DNA from: Siphonobacter curvatus
GTDB lineage: Bacteria > Bacteroidota > Bacteroidia > Cytophagales > Spirosomataceae
Length of the DNA: 64,000 bases
NCBI RefSeq assembly: GCF_002943425.1
Contig: NZ_PTRA01000001.1
Coordinates: 1,302,001-1,366,000 of the forward strand
Reading direction: 5' to 3'
The notes below the pieces were generated by a model. The model had not been told where the DNA came from and searched no databases. It was given only the letters and a program-made list of their open reading frames with translations. This document shows, piece after piece, positions 51,427 through 60,629 of this stretch. The stretch's first letter is position 1; every line of letters begins with the position of its first letter. A program made the translations under genes and the position numbers.

Positions 51427-53592
51427 CTACCGGACTTCGGATTCCGCCGAAAGAATGCTTTTCAACCGATCTACCTGTTCATTGCTTTGCTGAAGCACCT
51501 GCTGATTGAAATGGACCTTTTCGTAGGTCTCCACCCAGATTCGCACGCGATTCCGCTGATAGAAAATTTCCCAGTTGTCCTTGGTGTTTTTAGCTTTGAA
51601 GAGCTGATCGAGCAGTTCTTCCACCAGAGCAAAGGACATTTTATTCAGGTCTTTTGCCCAGACGTCGAATTCATTCTGAATCTTGTACAGGCAGGCCTCA
51701 ACGGAGCTGACGATGTAGTTAAGAATATCTTCGGCCGTATCTTCCCGGGACAAACGAACCGAGACGTAGTCTGGCGTCAGAATATCCAGGTGTTCCCGAA
51801 TCCGGAAGTGCAGAAAACCGAGGTACGATAACTGAAACTGGGCGAACGACTGCAAGGGAAGGTGTAGCGAAGGCATGGATTCCAGCTCGCGTAGCAGACT
51901 TACCTCAAAAGGCTCATGGGCCTGAGCAATACCCGCCAGGCGACCTTCCGTTTTCAGAATTTCAAAAATGCGTTGACGAACCTGATGGATGACTTCATTG
52001 AGCGTATCCCCCAGTTTCAAAAACTCTTTGGTAATGAACGTACGGTGTTCGTTGAGATACTCTTCGTACGTTTTATTGTAAGAACCTAAGGCATTCCGGC
52101 TTAATTCAATATCCCGAATCGTCAGACTGGCGGCGTAGGCCAAACACGATTGTTTAATCTGATCGAATTTCTCCTGAATCTGTACGTTGGGAGCGTCACG
52201 CTGGGCGTTGAGTTCCTTCAGATTCTCTTCGCAGGCATTGGTCAGTTCCTGCCAGAGGGTATTGAATAAGCTTTTAAAAATGGCGAAATCCGTCATGTCG
52301 TCGGTAGGCGTAAAAATTCCGTTAAAATAGTTGATTACCTCATGGAGGGCTCCGTCGATACTGGACATCTTTCGCTGGTATTCCAGAGCATATTGCTGAT
52401 CCCAGTCATCGAGTTTATCCTGCATGTCATCCAGAACGGCCCGTAGTACTTTTTCTTCGACTTCCTCAACACTGGCACAGTCTACCGTAACGATTTTGCT
52501 AAAAAACAAGCCATTACGACCCGCACTTTCTTCTAAATCCTGACAGTTACGGGCGTTGTCGGTTAAGGTCCGGGTATGATTCAGTAGCAGAAAGGAACAG
52601 GCTGGCAAGCTGATTCCGGGAATCTCCATTTGTTCCAGGGAGTTTTCGCAGAATTGATACAGGTCCAGATCGGCGGGTTCCCAAACGGCTCCCAGTGCAT
52701 CGGGTTTACGAACGAAGAGAATGAAATCAATATCACTAGCCAGCGATCGAATCAATTTCTGTTCATTGACCAGTCCCGTATCTCCCAAACCCGGCATATC
52801 AATGAGCGTAATGGGTCCTGCTTCCGTCAACGGAAAGGGCGTATCAATGTGCACCTGTTTAACGGCCAGATACGCGTAACTAGCCTCCCGGTTTTCATTA
52901 ACCTGGGCAATGTACGGTCGCACCTGATGCAGGGGTACTTCCTGCGTAAGCCCGGTCAGTAAGTGATTGAACGAGGAAAAGTTACGGTGAATTTCCTGAA
53001 GCTTCTGGTACCGGGCTACGGTAACCGGATTGGTATCCTGTGGCTGATCCGGCAAGGCCTGAGAAACGAATTCAGCCAGGTTTTCAGGGCTATACGCTAG
53101 ATCCAGTTCCTGAAAGTACGGAGATACCGTTGATTGGAAAAAGCTCGTCCGGCTGTGAAATTCTACCAAGGCCCGGGCTCTGTGACTATCATTGGCAATG
53201 ACACTCATGACGCCCGTGCAGTGCGGTCCATTGCCATCGGGAATGACTTGAGCGTTCAGACCGGAAAGGCTTTGCAAAAGTCTGCTTTTTCCCTGACGGG
53301 CTCTGCCAATTACGCCAATGCTGATGGTTTTCCGGGAAAATCGCTGATTGAGCTGAGCCAGGTATTGTTGCTCCTTTTCAATTCGCTTGAGCAAAGCCGG
53401 CAAATTAGCCCGGTTGATGGCCTGGATGACCTGGTCGGAAGCATGATCCGATATTTTTAATTTGACGTTTTCCAACACCGACATCGAGTGGCTCATCAAC
53501 GAAAGCCGCTGCATGTCCTGGGTGATTTTATCCGCAAACTGCCCCCGCTTCTGAATGATCTGCTGGATATTGGATACAATAAAATTAGACAT
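51427..53592 (-). CDS. Dynamin-like large GTPase
   Basis: 721-residue soluble protein. An N-terminal helical segment (about 1-88) precedes the G domain: G1/P-loop GRARQGKS (96-103), G3 DMPG within LIDMPGLGDTG (265-268) and a G4-like LLNHTRTLTD (about 335-345, an Asn-His-Thr variant of N/TKxD). A long helical C-terminal region (about 400-720) would form the stalk. No transmembrane paddle is obvious. Bacterial dynamin-like proteins act in membrane remodelling, phage defence or stress. The gene is immediately downstream of a second P-loop NTPase on the same strand, with a strong hairpin between them. Its function is not determined here. Confidence 0.82.
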   Translation of the reverse strand: MSNFIVSNIQQIIQKRGQFADKITQDMQRLSLMSHSMSVLENVKLKISDHASDQVIQAINRANLPALLKRIEKEQQYLAQLNQRFSRKTISIGVIGRARQGKSRLLQSLSGLNAQVIPDGNGPHCTGVMSVIANDSHRARALVEFHSRTSFFQSTVSPYFQELDLAYSPENLAEFVSQALPDQPQDTNPVTVARYQKLQEIHRNFSSFNHLLTGLTQEVPLHQVRPYIAQVNENREASYAYLAVKQVHIDTPFPLTEAGPITLIDMPGLGDTGLVNEQKLIRSLASDIDFILFVRKPDALGAVWEPADLDLYQFCENSLEQMEIPGISLPACSFLLLNHTRTLTDNARNCQDLEESAGRNGLFFSKIVTVDCASVEEVEEKVLRAVLDDMQDKLDDWDQQYALEYQRKMSSIDGALHEVINYFNGIFTPTDDMTDFAIFKSLFNTLWQELTNACEENLKELNAQRDAPNVQIQEKFDQIKQSCLAYAASLTIRDIELSRNALGSYNKTYEEYLNEHRTFITKEFLKLGDTLNEVIHQVRQRIFEILKTEGRLAGIAQAHEPFEVSLLRELESMPSLHLPLQSFAQFQLSYLGFLHFRIREHLDILTPDYVSVRLSREDTAEDILNYIVSSVEACLYKIQNEFDVWAKDLNKMSFALVEELLDQLFKAKNTKDNWEIFYQRNRVRIWVETYEKVHFNQQVLQQSNEQVDRLKSILSAESEVR

Positions 53593-53712
53593 TGAGTTAA
53601 TTCAATACGAATGGTGGAAGAAAATACAAAGAGAACCCCGAACGTCTGATAAAACCTTTGATTGATAAGAGAACGATTCAGTGGATTTCCCAACGACGTA
53701 CATCGAAAGGAG

Positions 53713-53756
53713 CCTCTCAGCGATTAGGCTTCGTAACCAGCCTAATCGCTGAGAGG
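53713..53756. terminator. 18-bp perfect stem between the two GTPase genes
   Basis: CCTCTCAGCGATTAGGCT (53713-53730) pairs with 53739-53756 around an eight-base loop. It follows the stop of the upstream P-loop gene by 15 bases. There is no T-run, so partial read-through into the dynamin gene is possible. Confidence 0.65.
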
Positions 53757-53770
53757 AATCACCTCATAGC

Positions 53771-54703
53771 TTATCTGAGCACTTTCAGGTTACTGTAATT
53801 CAGGCACCGGGAGTGCAAGCGTTCATTGGTTAATTTAAGGTAATGGAGTTCCTTAAACAGGTTCCTGAAAAAGCCGATTAAGCCCTTTTTTCTTTTTAAA
53901 TAATACTGTTCGAAAATGAAGGAGAATAAGTAGAGATAAGGATATTCAATATGCTGAGGATTGTATTGATTGCGTTGGGTTACACTAAATACGGGTTTCC
54001 ATACTTCCGTATTGGTATGAATGAGTTGCACCTTTTTGTGGTACATGAACGAAGCATTCCCCAGCGTCTGAATCGGAATAAGGGCTGATTTAAGGTTTTC
54101 CTGAAGGCCCAGAAAGTCAAAAATTTTCTGGTACACTTCAAAAATTTTCAGCGTTAAATCCTTGGTCAGCGTATCATTGACCAGATACGTCTCGCATTTG
54201 GTGGGAATAAACAAAACCAGTTTTGTATCCGAATTTTTTTCCAGCCCCAGCTTTAGTACCTGCAATAAATTTTGGACGTTGGCTTTACAGTCCTGCATGT
54301 CGTTCATGACGGCTGAGGAATCAATAGGAATAACAATAACGGAAGATTCCTGAATGAATTTTACCACTTTCTCCGTAGCATCGGTAATCCAGTTTCCCGG
54401 AATATCGTTGAACGAAACGACCAGAAAAGGTTCTGAATTTTTGTGAGAAATTTCTAACGGATAGGTAGCGACTGCTTCCGTTGATTGAATACCATCAAAG
54501 TAAGTGATGGTTCCCTTGCCCAGTGATGCAATGAGTTTTTCTCTATTTTGATCTAACTGAGCAGCTAACTGGGAGTCTAGGGTTAGATTTAAACCGATAC
54601 TACTGGCCAAATCGCGGCGGATGTTATCATCCATCGAAGACAGAAACGTGGTCTTGCCTTCACCGGATGCGGCCAGCATCGTGACATTTATAAAGGTTTG
54701 CAT
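53771..54703 (-). CDS. P-loop NTPase resembling DO-GTPase2/TRAFAC-type proteins
   Basis: 310 residues, cytoplasmic, AT-rich. Walker A is MLAASGEGKTT (about 9-19). A G3/Walker B-like FNDIPGNW (about residue 100) carries the DxPG pattern of GTPases, followed by VIVIPIDSSAVM. A possible G4 is IPTKCETYL, a TKxE form. The C-terminal third is helical and basic (RKKGLIGFFRNLFKELHYLKL) and may touch membrane or nucleic acid. A TTG six bases upstream is in frame, but the ATG is preferred. The pattern recalls the double-GTPase (DO-GTPase2) proteins predicted in biological conflict systems; I am not certain of this family. Partner of the dynamin-like gene. Confidence 0.6.
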   Translation of the reverse strand: MQTFINVTMLAASGEGKTTFLSSMDDNIRRDLASSIGLNLTLDSQLAAQLDQNREKLIASLGKGTITYFDGIQSTEAVATYPLEISHKNSEPFLVVSFNDIPGNWITDATEKVVKFIQESSVIVIPIDSSAVMNDMQDCKANVQNLLQVLKLGLEKNSDTKLVLFIPTKCETYLVNDTLTKDLTLKIFEVYQKIFDFLGLQENLKSALIPIQTLGNASFMYHKKVQLIHTNTEVWKPVFSVTQRNQYNPQHIEYPYLYLFSFIFEQYYLKRKKGLIGFFRNLFKELHYLKLTNERLHSRCLNYSNLKVLR

Positions 54704-55461
54704 GGGCAACTAATAAGCTCCTTGGACTTGGCGATTTAACTAAACTTGATCTGGTCTTGGTCCTGAGTTCTTCAAAAGCACAGGCAGGAGTACCGATCTT
54801 TTTTACTAGTGAGGCTACTTCTAATAGACAGTCTGGCGACGACTGCTCATTTCTATATAGGTGTGTATTATGAAGAGTTAATCATGAAATGATAATTTTC
54901 TAAGTGTAGGTACTTAAACTTTACTTCTTTCATGCCTTCTAAAGCAAATCTTTCTAGTAGTTCTCACCGATATAAATGGCTTATATTCACTAGATTTTGA
55001 TGAACATAGCTAATTTCTGAAAGGTAACCTGTCAGGAAATTATCGCCTTATGAGTTAGATACCAAATAAAGGAAGTGAAATCCTGAGAATAATTCATTTT
55101 TACAAGAGTGCTATAAAAATTTACTTAATAAGTTGATAAATAATAATTAAGGATACGACTTAGGTTTGTTTTTAAAGACAAGGTTTGTGAAAGTATACAT
55201 CTTGGGTGATGCCTTAAGAAAATAGCTTCTTCAGTCGTGTTGAACGACTGCCGAATAACGTTTCTCTATATTCTGATTTCAATACTAAATCGCTTGATGT
55301 AATGTTAAAGAACTTCAAAGCTTCGATGAGCAAGTTAAGTTCGTCAGCTGACTAATAAACACGATCTAAAAGGCCTCGGTTGATAAATCAACCGAGGCCT
55401 TTTAGTGTTCTGAAGGGATTTTGGGTAGAGCCGGGTAGCCCGTTTTCTACGTCTGAGCGAC
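54704..55461. other. AT-rich 0.75-kb region with no recognisable gene
   Basis: Stop codons occur in all frames at high density. The only notable items are a 45-codon open stretch on the minus strand without an ATG start (55214-55351), a small hairpin CAGTCGT/ACGACTG (55232-55250) and the terminator at its right end. Base composition is clearly more AT-rich than the flanks, which suggests a decayed or acquired segment. The promoter for the P-loop NTPase gene should be at the left end. Confidence 0.5.
55366..55405. terminator. Terminator of the DUF6984-like gene, 19-bp perfect stem
   Basis: CTAAAAGGCCTCGGTTGAT (55366-55384) pairs with 55387-55405 across a two-base centre. It lies 57 bases downstream of the leftward gene's stop and ends in T4 on each strand. 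Confidence 0.75.
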
Positions 55462-55791
55462 TTACTGAAACACCACCTTTTCGGGTGTAGGATACTCCAG
55501 CAATTTCGAAAAATCCACTTTCCAGAAATCTAGGTCCAGCAGTCGATTGCGTTCGTCTTTAGTGAGGGTAATGACGACGGGCGTCTGGTCGGAGTCGATG
55601 TAATTGACCCGTACTACGTCACCTGCATAAGCCTCGGGATTACCGCCGAGCGAGATACTGCCCATTTTCCCCCCTTCGTATTCTTCCACTAGTTCGTCGA
55701 TGGGATAGTCTGCCGGGTTGAGCTGTACGTGTTGCAACATATGGTGAATGAGTGCTACTTCTTGTTCGCGAATGGGCCGTCGTTGATTCAT
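55462..55791 (-). CDS. DUF6984-like small cytoplasmic protein
   Basis: 109 residues, no signal. It begins RPIREQEVALIHHMLQHV, a helix typical of the DUF6984 group of small proteins, then an acidic loop (ELVEEYEGGKMGSISLGG) and a strand pair (VVRVNYIDSDQTPVVITLTKDE) with the final FWKVDFSKLLEYP. Function is unknown; homologues are often near toxin-immunity or mobile regions, but no toxin is seen here. The family call is from pattern memory. Confidence 0.6.
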   Translation of the reverse strand: MNQRRPIREQEVALIHHMLQHVQLNPADYPIDELVEEYEGGKMGSISLGGNPEAYAGDVVRVNYIDSDQTPVVITLTKDERNRLLDLDFWKVDFSKLLEYPTPEKVVFQ

Positions 55792-55905
55792 AACTACATG
55801 CGAGTAAAAGACAGGCGGCGTACGGTGCCGCTGATTGCCTTCAAAAATAAACGGTTCCCGGCAAAGAGGCTAACATCCTACAGCCTCTGGTAAAATTCCC
55901 GGAGC

Positions 55906-55933
55906 TTTGCCAGTCGGTAATTGCCTACTTTTG
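55906..55933 (+). promoter_or_regulatory. Bacteroidota-type promoter TTTG-N16-TACTTTTG
   Basis: TTTG at 55906-55909 and TACTTTTG at 55926-55933 fit the -33/-7 consensus of the Bacteroidota housekeeping sigma factor. Transcription would start about 40 bases before the GH127 start codon. Confidence 0.55.
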
Positions 55934-55980
55934 ACTACGCCCTGTATCCGCGTTTGTTCGTACTAAAGTGCCTGCTTACC

Positions 55981-58002
55981 ATGCTTAACCTCATTCGCCG
56001 TATTTCCATCGCCGGACTGGTGGGTTGTAGTACCCTGAGTCTGGCCCAGACCAACAGTCTGGTTAATACTTCCCAAAGTAAATTTTCCCGCCTCCGTAGC
56101 CTGGATCTTGATGCCGTGCAGTGGACGACGGGCTTCTGGGCCGACCGCTTCCGGGTATGCCGGGATTCCATGGTACCCCAACTCTGGAAAACTTATACTG
56201 ACGCGGACGTCAGTCACGCCTACCGCAATTTTGAAGTAGCCGCTGGACTTCAATCTGGAGCTTTCAAAGGACCGTCCTTTCACGATGGTGATTTCTACAA
56301 GACGCTCGAATCGGTAGCGAGTATGTACGCCCTGACCAAAGATCCGAAGCTGAAAAAGCACATGGACGAGGCAATTGCCGTCATCGGCAAGGCTCAAACG
56401 CCCGACGGATACATTTATACGAAAGCGATCATCGAGCAGAAGAAGACGGGTAAGAAGCAGATGTTTGACGACAAACTCAGTTTTGAAGCCTACAACTTCG
56501 GCCACCTGATGACTGCCGCCTGCATTCATTACCGGGCTACGGGTCAGACGAGCTTTCTCGACATTGCCCGAAAAGCCAGTGATTTCCTGATTGATTTCTA
56601 TACTAAAGCCAGTCCTGAGCAGGCTCGTAATGCCATTTGTCCCTCCCACTACATGGGCATTACGGAAATGTACCGAACCACGCACGAGCCGAAATATCTG
56701 GATCTGGCCCAGAAGCTTATCAATATTCGGGGAATGAGCGAAGGTACGGACGACAACTCCGACCGCGTACCGTTTCGCGAGATGAAGAAAGTGATTGGAC
56801 ACGCCGTACGAGCTAATTACCTCTTTGCCGGAGCCGCTGACGTATTCGCCGAAACGGGAGATAGTACGCTGCTGTCTACGCTCGATCTGGTTTGGGACGA
56901 CGTCGTCAACCGCAAAATGTACATCACGGGTGGTTGTGGAGCTTTGTACGATGGCGTATCGCCCGAGGGAACTTCGTACCAGCCGGATACCGTTCAGAAA
57001 ATTCATCAGGCTTACGGAAAAGCGTATCAGCTACCCAACCTGTCGGCCCACAACGAAACCTGTGCGAATATTGGGAATCTGCTCTGGAATTACCGGATGC
57101 TACAAATTACGGGCGATGCCAAATACGCGGATGTGATGGAGCTGGCTTTGTACAATAGCATTCTTTCGGGCATTGATCTGGGCGGAACGAAGTTCTTCTA
57201 CACCAACCCTTTGCGGGCTTCGGATGCTTACCCGTATCAGATGCGTTGGATGGGGGGGCGTTCGCCGTACATCGCTTTGTCCAACTGCTGTCCACCGAAT
57301 GCCGTCCGGACGATTGCCGAGGTCAGTAATTATCTGTATAGCACGTCGGATGAGGGTTTATGGCTGAATTTATACGGCAGTAATCGGCTGAACACAAAGC
57401 TGTCCGATGGTTCGCCACTGGCTGTTTCGCAGGAAACGGACTATCCCTGGCAAGGTACGATCAAGGTACGTATGGAGAAAGTGCCGACGCGGGCCTATTC
57501 GCTTTTTGTGCGAATACCGGGCTGGTGTACGGGAGCGACGTTGAGCGTAAACGGAAAAACGCAATCCGCGACGTCCGGTACGTACGTGGAAATTCGCCGA
57601 ACTTGGAAAACAGGCGATGTGGTAGAAATCAAATTGCCCATGCCCGTACAATTGATGGAATCCAACCCGCTGGTGGAAGAAACCCGCAATCAGGTAGCCG
57701 TGAAACGCGGACCACTGGTGTACTGCCTAGAATCCGTAGATAATCCTTCCGTACCCACGGATCAGGTGGCTTTATTAACCGAAACGACCTGGAAAACCCA
57801 GCCGCTGCGAGTGGAAGGGACCGAAGTGATGGTACTGGAAGGAAAGGCTCGCCCGCTAACGCCTACGAACTGGAACCAGCAGCTCTATCGACCGCTCCAG
57901 ACGCTCAAGCCTGCACCTACTACCGTTCGCCTCATTCCGTACTACGCCTGGAGTAACCGGGGGCATTCGGAAATGGCGGTATGGTTGCCGGTGGTTCGGT
58001 AA
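55981..58002 (+). CDS. GH127 family exported glycosidase (DUF1680)
   Basis: 673 residues. Signal peptide (ISIAGLVGCSTLSLAQ), an (alpha/alpha)6 barrel (about 40-470) and C-terminal beta-sandwiches. The zinc/cysteine centre of GH127 is complete: Glu359 and Cys361 in AHNETCANIG, Cys436 and Cys437 in ALSNCCPPN, with Cys436 the expected nucleophile. KRGPLVYCLE near residue 565 is another family landmark. Known activities are beta-L-arabinofuranosidase and, in RG-II loci, removal of aceric acid (established knowledge). The latter would fit the GH140/GH141/GH106 set upstream. The ATG is chosen over a TTG 60 bases earlier because it gives the signal peptide and leaves room for the promoter. Confidence 0.93.
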   Translation: MLNLIRRISIAGLVGCSTLSLAQTNSLVNTSQSKFSRLRSLDLDAVQWTTGFWADRFRVCRDSMVPQLWKTYTDADVSHAYRNFEVAAGLQSGAFKGPSFHDGDFYKTLESVASMYALTKDPKLKKHMDEAIAVIGKAQTPDGYIYTKAIIEQKKTGKKQMFDDKLSFEAYNFGHLMTAACIHYRATGQTSFLDIARKASDFLIDFYTKASPEQARNAICPSHYMGITEMYRTTHEPKYLDLAQKLINIRGMSEGTDDNSDRVPFREMKKVIGHAVRANYLFAGAADVFAETGDSTLLSTLDLVWDDVVNRKMYITGGCGALYDGVSPEGTSYQPDTVQKIHQAYGKAYQLPNLSAHNETCANIGNLLWNYRMLQITGDAKYADVMELALYNSILSGIDLGGTKFFYTNPLRASDAYPYQMRWMGGRSPYIALSNCCPPNAVRTIAEVSNYLYSTSDEGLWLNLYGSNRLNTKLSDGSPLAVSQETDYPWQGTIKVRMEKVPTRAYSLFVRIPGWCTGATLSVNGKTQSATSGTYVEIRRTWKTGDVVEIKLPMPVQLMESNPLVEETRNQVAVKRGPLVYCLESVDNPSVPTDQVALLTETTWKTQPLRVEGTEVMVLEGKARPLTPTNWNQQLYRPLQTLKPAPTTVRLIPYYAWSNRGHSEMAVWLPVVR

Positions 58003-58024
58003 AGTTTTTTCGTGATGTGAATGT

Positions 58025-58053
58025 GTTTTCCCCGCATGCAATGCGGGGAAAAC
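58025..58053. terminator. Bidirectional terminator, 13-bp perfect stem
   Basis: GTTTTCCCCGCAT-GCA-ATGCGGGGAAAAC between the convergent GH127 and DUF5703 genes; T4 tract on each side of the stem. Confidence 0.75.
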
Positions 58054-58064
58054 GAGAAACCAAA

Positions 58065-60386
58065 CTATTCCGGCAACAGCAACACCACATCCTTCCGTCG
58101 TTCCTCGGGCCATACCTTCAGTTGTTCCAATTTCCCATTCTTCAGCACGCCCTCTACTGTCGTTTGGTAGGGGGCGTGGAGTTTGAAATGTACGTCCCAG
58201 TTTTGGGGCCAGGCGGGAAAAAGGTACAACTTCCGGCCATCGGCCTGTAGGAGCATCTCCTGCAGCCCAATCATCCCCGAGCCGCCCCAGTTGTGGTCGG
58301 GTGTCCAGTCGTAGCCGGGGCCCCAGAAGGCGGGAAAGCGACGGCCCGAATCCTGGAGTTTCAGTAAAGTCAGGCGGGCGGCTTCGTCCCGGAGTCCAAG
58401 TCGGGCGGCGAAGATGTTATCCTGTTTCCAGCCCACGTGACTTCGAAACCGCAACGCATCGGGATCGTAACGATAGGTGTTAATCGCCGTATCCAGATTG
58501 GCCCGGCCAATGCCGTGCGTGCGCCAGGGAAATACCGGATACAGCTGCGGCGTTTCGATATTGTTAATGCGTTCCCAAAGCTGGGCGGGGGCCAGTGTCG
58601 GATGACCTTCGAAGCTGCGAAAACTGATACCCGGAATTCGAGTCAGCATCAATTGCCAGTGTTGTCGTTTTTCCGGATTCAGATACGAATCAGGCAGTTC
58701 CAGCAGTCGGGTTACTACCGTTTTTAGGGCGGCAATCGTGGAAGTGGCATTATACGTCATCTTATACGTTTCTGCCGCCGAACCGGGATAAAGAATCAGC
58801 TTTCCAGCTCCATCAAACGTCTTACTTCCGCGTTTTTTCGCCAGATACTGGTAATGCTCATTGAAGAACGTCAGGCAGCTTTCAATGAACGGTACGTAGG
58901 CCTGAATGGCGTCTCCGGCGTACCGCTCGGTTTCCAGCATCATCAGGCAAAATTCCAGTACTGTATCCCATTCGTATTCCAGCCACGCATTGTATTCCAT
59001 GCCCGGATCATAGCCCGCCGGCCGCTTCCAGGTATATTCCGCGGGGTTGGGTAATCCAAAGTTTTCCAGTTGTTCCGTGAAGCTGGCCCCGGCGTGTTTC
59101 CAGTACACCCGCGTCCGTAGTTCGGCGTTAGCCAACGTCCGTTGGTAAAAGGCAAACTGTGGCTTCATTAAGGCCCAGTCGCCGCTTTTCAGCATCGGCC
59201 AGTACACCAGTCGCTGGTTCTGGGCCGTATGCGTACCGCCGCCCCAGTTCCGAAAATCGGGCGTGAATTTCATCGAAGAATCCGTCAGAGCGGGATCGTA
59301 AGTAAAGAGGCCACCATTGAATTTGGTCGGCCAGTGTCCACTGGCATTGCAGCCCAACATGTAGCGGAACAACTGATAATTGCGGCCTACCTTCCATTCG
59401 GTGGTATTCGCCGCTCCGATGGAAATGAAGCTGCGTTCCCAGAAGGCTTTCCACCAGTCCAGCGTCGCTTTTCGGGCTGAACGGGCCGTTTGGGCGGATT
59501 CGTTCTGGAGAGCTGTCAATCCTTTTTCCCATTCGTGAAACGACTCATGTTGAGCCGTGTGTAAATGAATTGTGAGCGACTGTTGCCGCTGGGGGCGTAG
59601 GCTAACGAGCTGGTGCCCCTGAAAGTCCGTATCCTGGTACTTCCCCTCAACTGTACCCGCCGTTTTCATCCCTGGTCCTGAAAGGACGCCCCCAAACGTC
59701 AGGTTTTTTAGCGGATTGTATAGTTGATTCTTGACCGAATCGAGTTGCTGCTGGCGTACCGTTACGTCGAATACCGAAGGGCCGGAACCGTTGGCGTGGT
59801 AGAAGAGAATTTCATTTTCCTGAGCCTGTACTTCGTCCTTTCGCGTGACGATTTCACCCTGCGGAGCAAATTTATACGAGTTCGCATGGTTGGCTTTGCC
59901 TTTCACGGGACGGTCGGCGTACCGCCAGCTTTCGTACGTTGCCTGGGTTTGAACGGCCCGATTACTGCTTATATCTACGTGAACGACGGGTCGAAAAACG
60001 TCCACCCAAACATCGATCTGAGCCGTGTGTGTACCCTTGCTACCCGTGATGCGTACGTGCCCTTCCTGCAGCCGAAGTTCCTGGCGAAAACGGGTTCCAG
60101 ATTCGAAAGGATTGGGGGAAAGTCGCACCCGAACGCGTCCTAGTTTTAGTAGCGTATTGTTGTGATCGAAGGTGCCGCTGCGAGCTACGTACAAAAGCAG
60201 CTCGCCCTGTTCTACCCAGACGTTCAAACCTACGTCACCACCGCCGCAGGGCATGGACTCCGAAGCGTTCCGACTGGGCGTGTCCCAAACTACATTATAG
60301 GATGTTAGCGAAGGCGTTTGAGCACGAACTCCGGACAAAGACCACAGAAGTGCAGCAACTAACGAAAGTCTGAATATACCCATCAT
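58065..60386 (-). CDS. DUF5703 exported glycoside hydrolase-like protein
   Basis: 773 residues. Signal peptide (SLVAALLWSLSGVRAQ), then the DUF5703 N-terminal beta-supersandwich starting YNVVWDTPSRNASESMPCGGGDVGLNVWV, followed by an (alpha/alpha)6 barrel (about 330-690) and a C-terminal beta domain (KLYLFPAWPQNWDVHFKL). The layout parallels GH95 fucosidases/galactosidases and related clan members. ATWPTKF-like and GWKQDN blocks are present in the barrel, but I cannot point to confirmed catalytic acids. It is the only minus-strand glycan enzyme in the window. The start is the ATG at 60386, which gives the signal peptide; the upstream extension is not signal-like. Activity unknown. Confidence 0.78.
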   Translation of the reverse strand: MMGIFRLSLVAALLWSLSGVRAQTPSLTSYNVVWDTPSRNASESMPCGGGDVGLNVWVEQGELLLYVARSGTFDHNNTLLKLGRVRVRLSPNPFESGTRFRQELRLQEGHVRITGSKGTHTAQIDVWVDVFRPVVHVDISSNRAVQTQATYESWRYADRPVKGKANHANSYKFAPQGEIVTRKDEVQAQENEILFYHANGSGPSVFDVTVRQQQLDSVKNQLYNPLKNLTFGGVLSGPGMKTAGTVEGKYQDTDFQGHQLVSLRPQRQQSLTIHLHTAQHESFHEWEKGLTALQNESAQTARSARKATLDWWKAFWERSFISIGAANTTEWKVGRNYQLFRYMLGCNASGHWPTKFNGGLFTYDPALTDSSMKFTPDFRNWGGGTHTAQNQRLVYWPMLKSGDWALMKPQFAFYQRTLANAELRTRVYWKHAGASFTEQLENFGLPNPAEYTWKRPAGYDPGMEYNAWLEYEWDTVLEFCLMMLETERYAGDAIQAYVPFIESCLTFFNEHYQYLAKKRGSKTFDGAGKLILYPGSAAETYKMTYNATSTIAALKTVVTRLLELPDSYLNPEKRQHWQLMLTRIPGISFRSFEGHPTLAPAQLWERINNIETPQLYPVFPWRTHGIGRANLDTAINTYRYDPDALRFRSHVGWKQDNIFAARLGLRDEAARLTLLKLQDSGRRFPAFWGPGYDWTPDHNWGGSGMIGLQEMLLQADGRKLYLFPAWPQNWDVHFKLHAPYQTTVEGVLKNGKLEQLKVWPEERRKDVVLLLPE

Positions 60387-60595
60387 GCAATGAATTGAAT
60401 AGCCAGCGGAATCTCTGGAAAAATAAAGCCAGTATCCCCGAAATATGGTAGTAATAAGTGAGGAAGCCTGGCGATACTTTAGAAAAGACCAAAGAAACAT
60501 ACGCCGACCATTACACGCAAAATGTCCGCAAGGCTCTGGCTAAGATGGTACAATTAAAAGAGAAAATGTTAGATAATCAGGCTGGCTTACGCTGG

Positions 60596-60603
60596 TAGTT
60601 TTG
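60596..60603 (+). promoter_or_regulatory. Candidate -7 box TAGTTTTG
   Basis: Matches TAnnTTTG, 26 bases before the next start codon, and shares TAGTTTTGTAA with the box at 32.06 kb. No good -33 TTTG. Confidence 0.4.
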
Positions 60604-60629
60604 TAATTCATTCGTTCTGAACATTTACT

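Noticed and set aside
55214-55351. 45-codon minus-strand stretch (SADELNLLIEALKFFNIT...)
   Set aside because: Protein-like in composition but preceded directly by a stop and lacking an ATG; at most a gene remnant.
55963-57006. 347-codon minus-strand frame opposite GH127
   Set aside because: Fully antisense to a gene with a complete GH127 catalytic centre; long antisense frames are expected from the codon bias of this genome.
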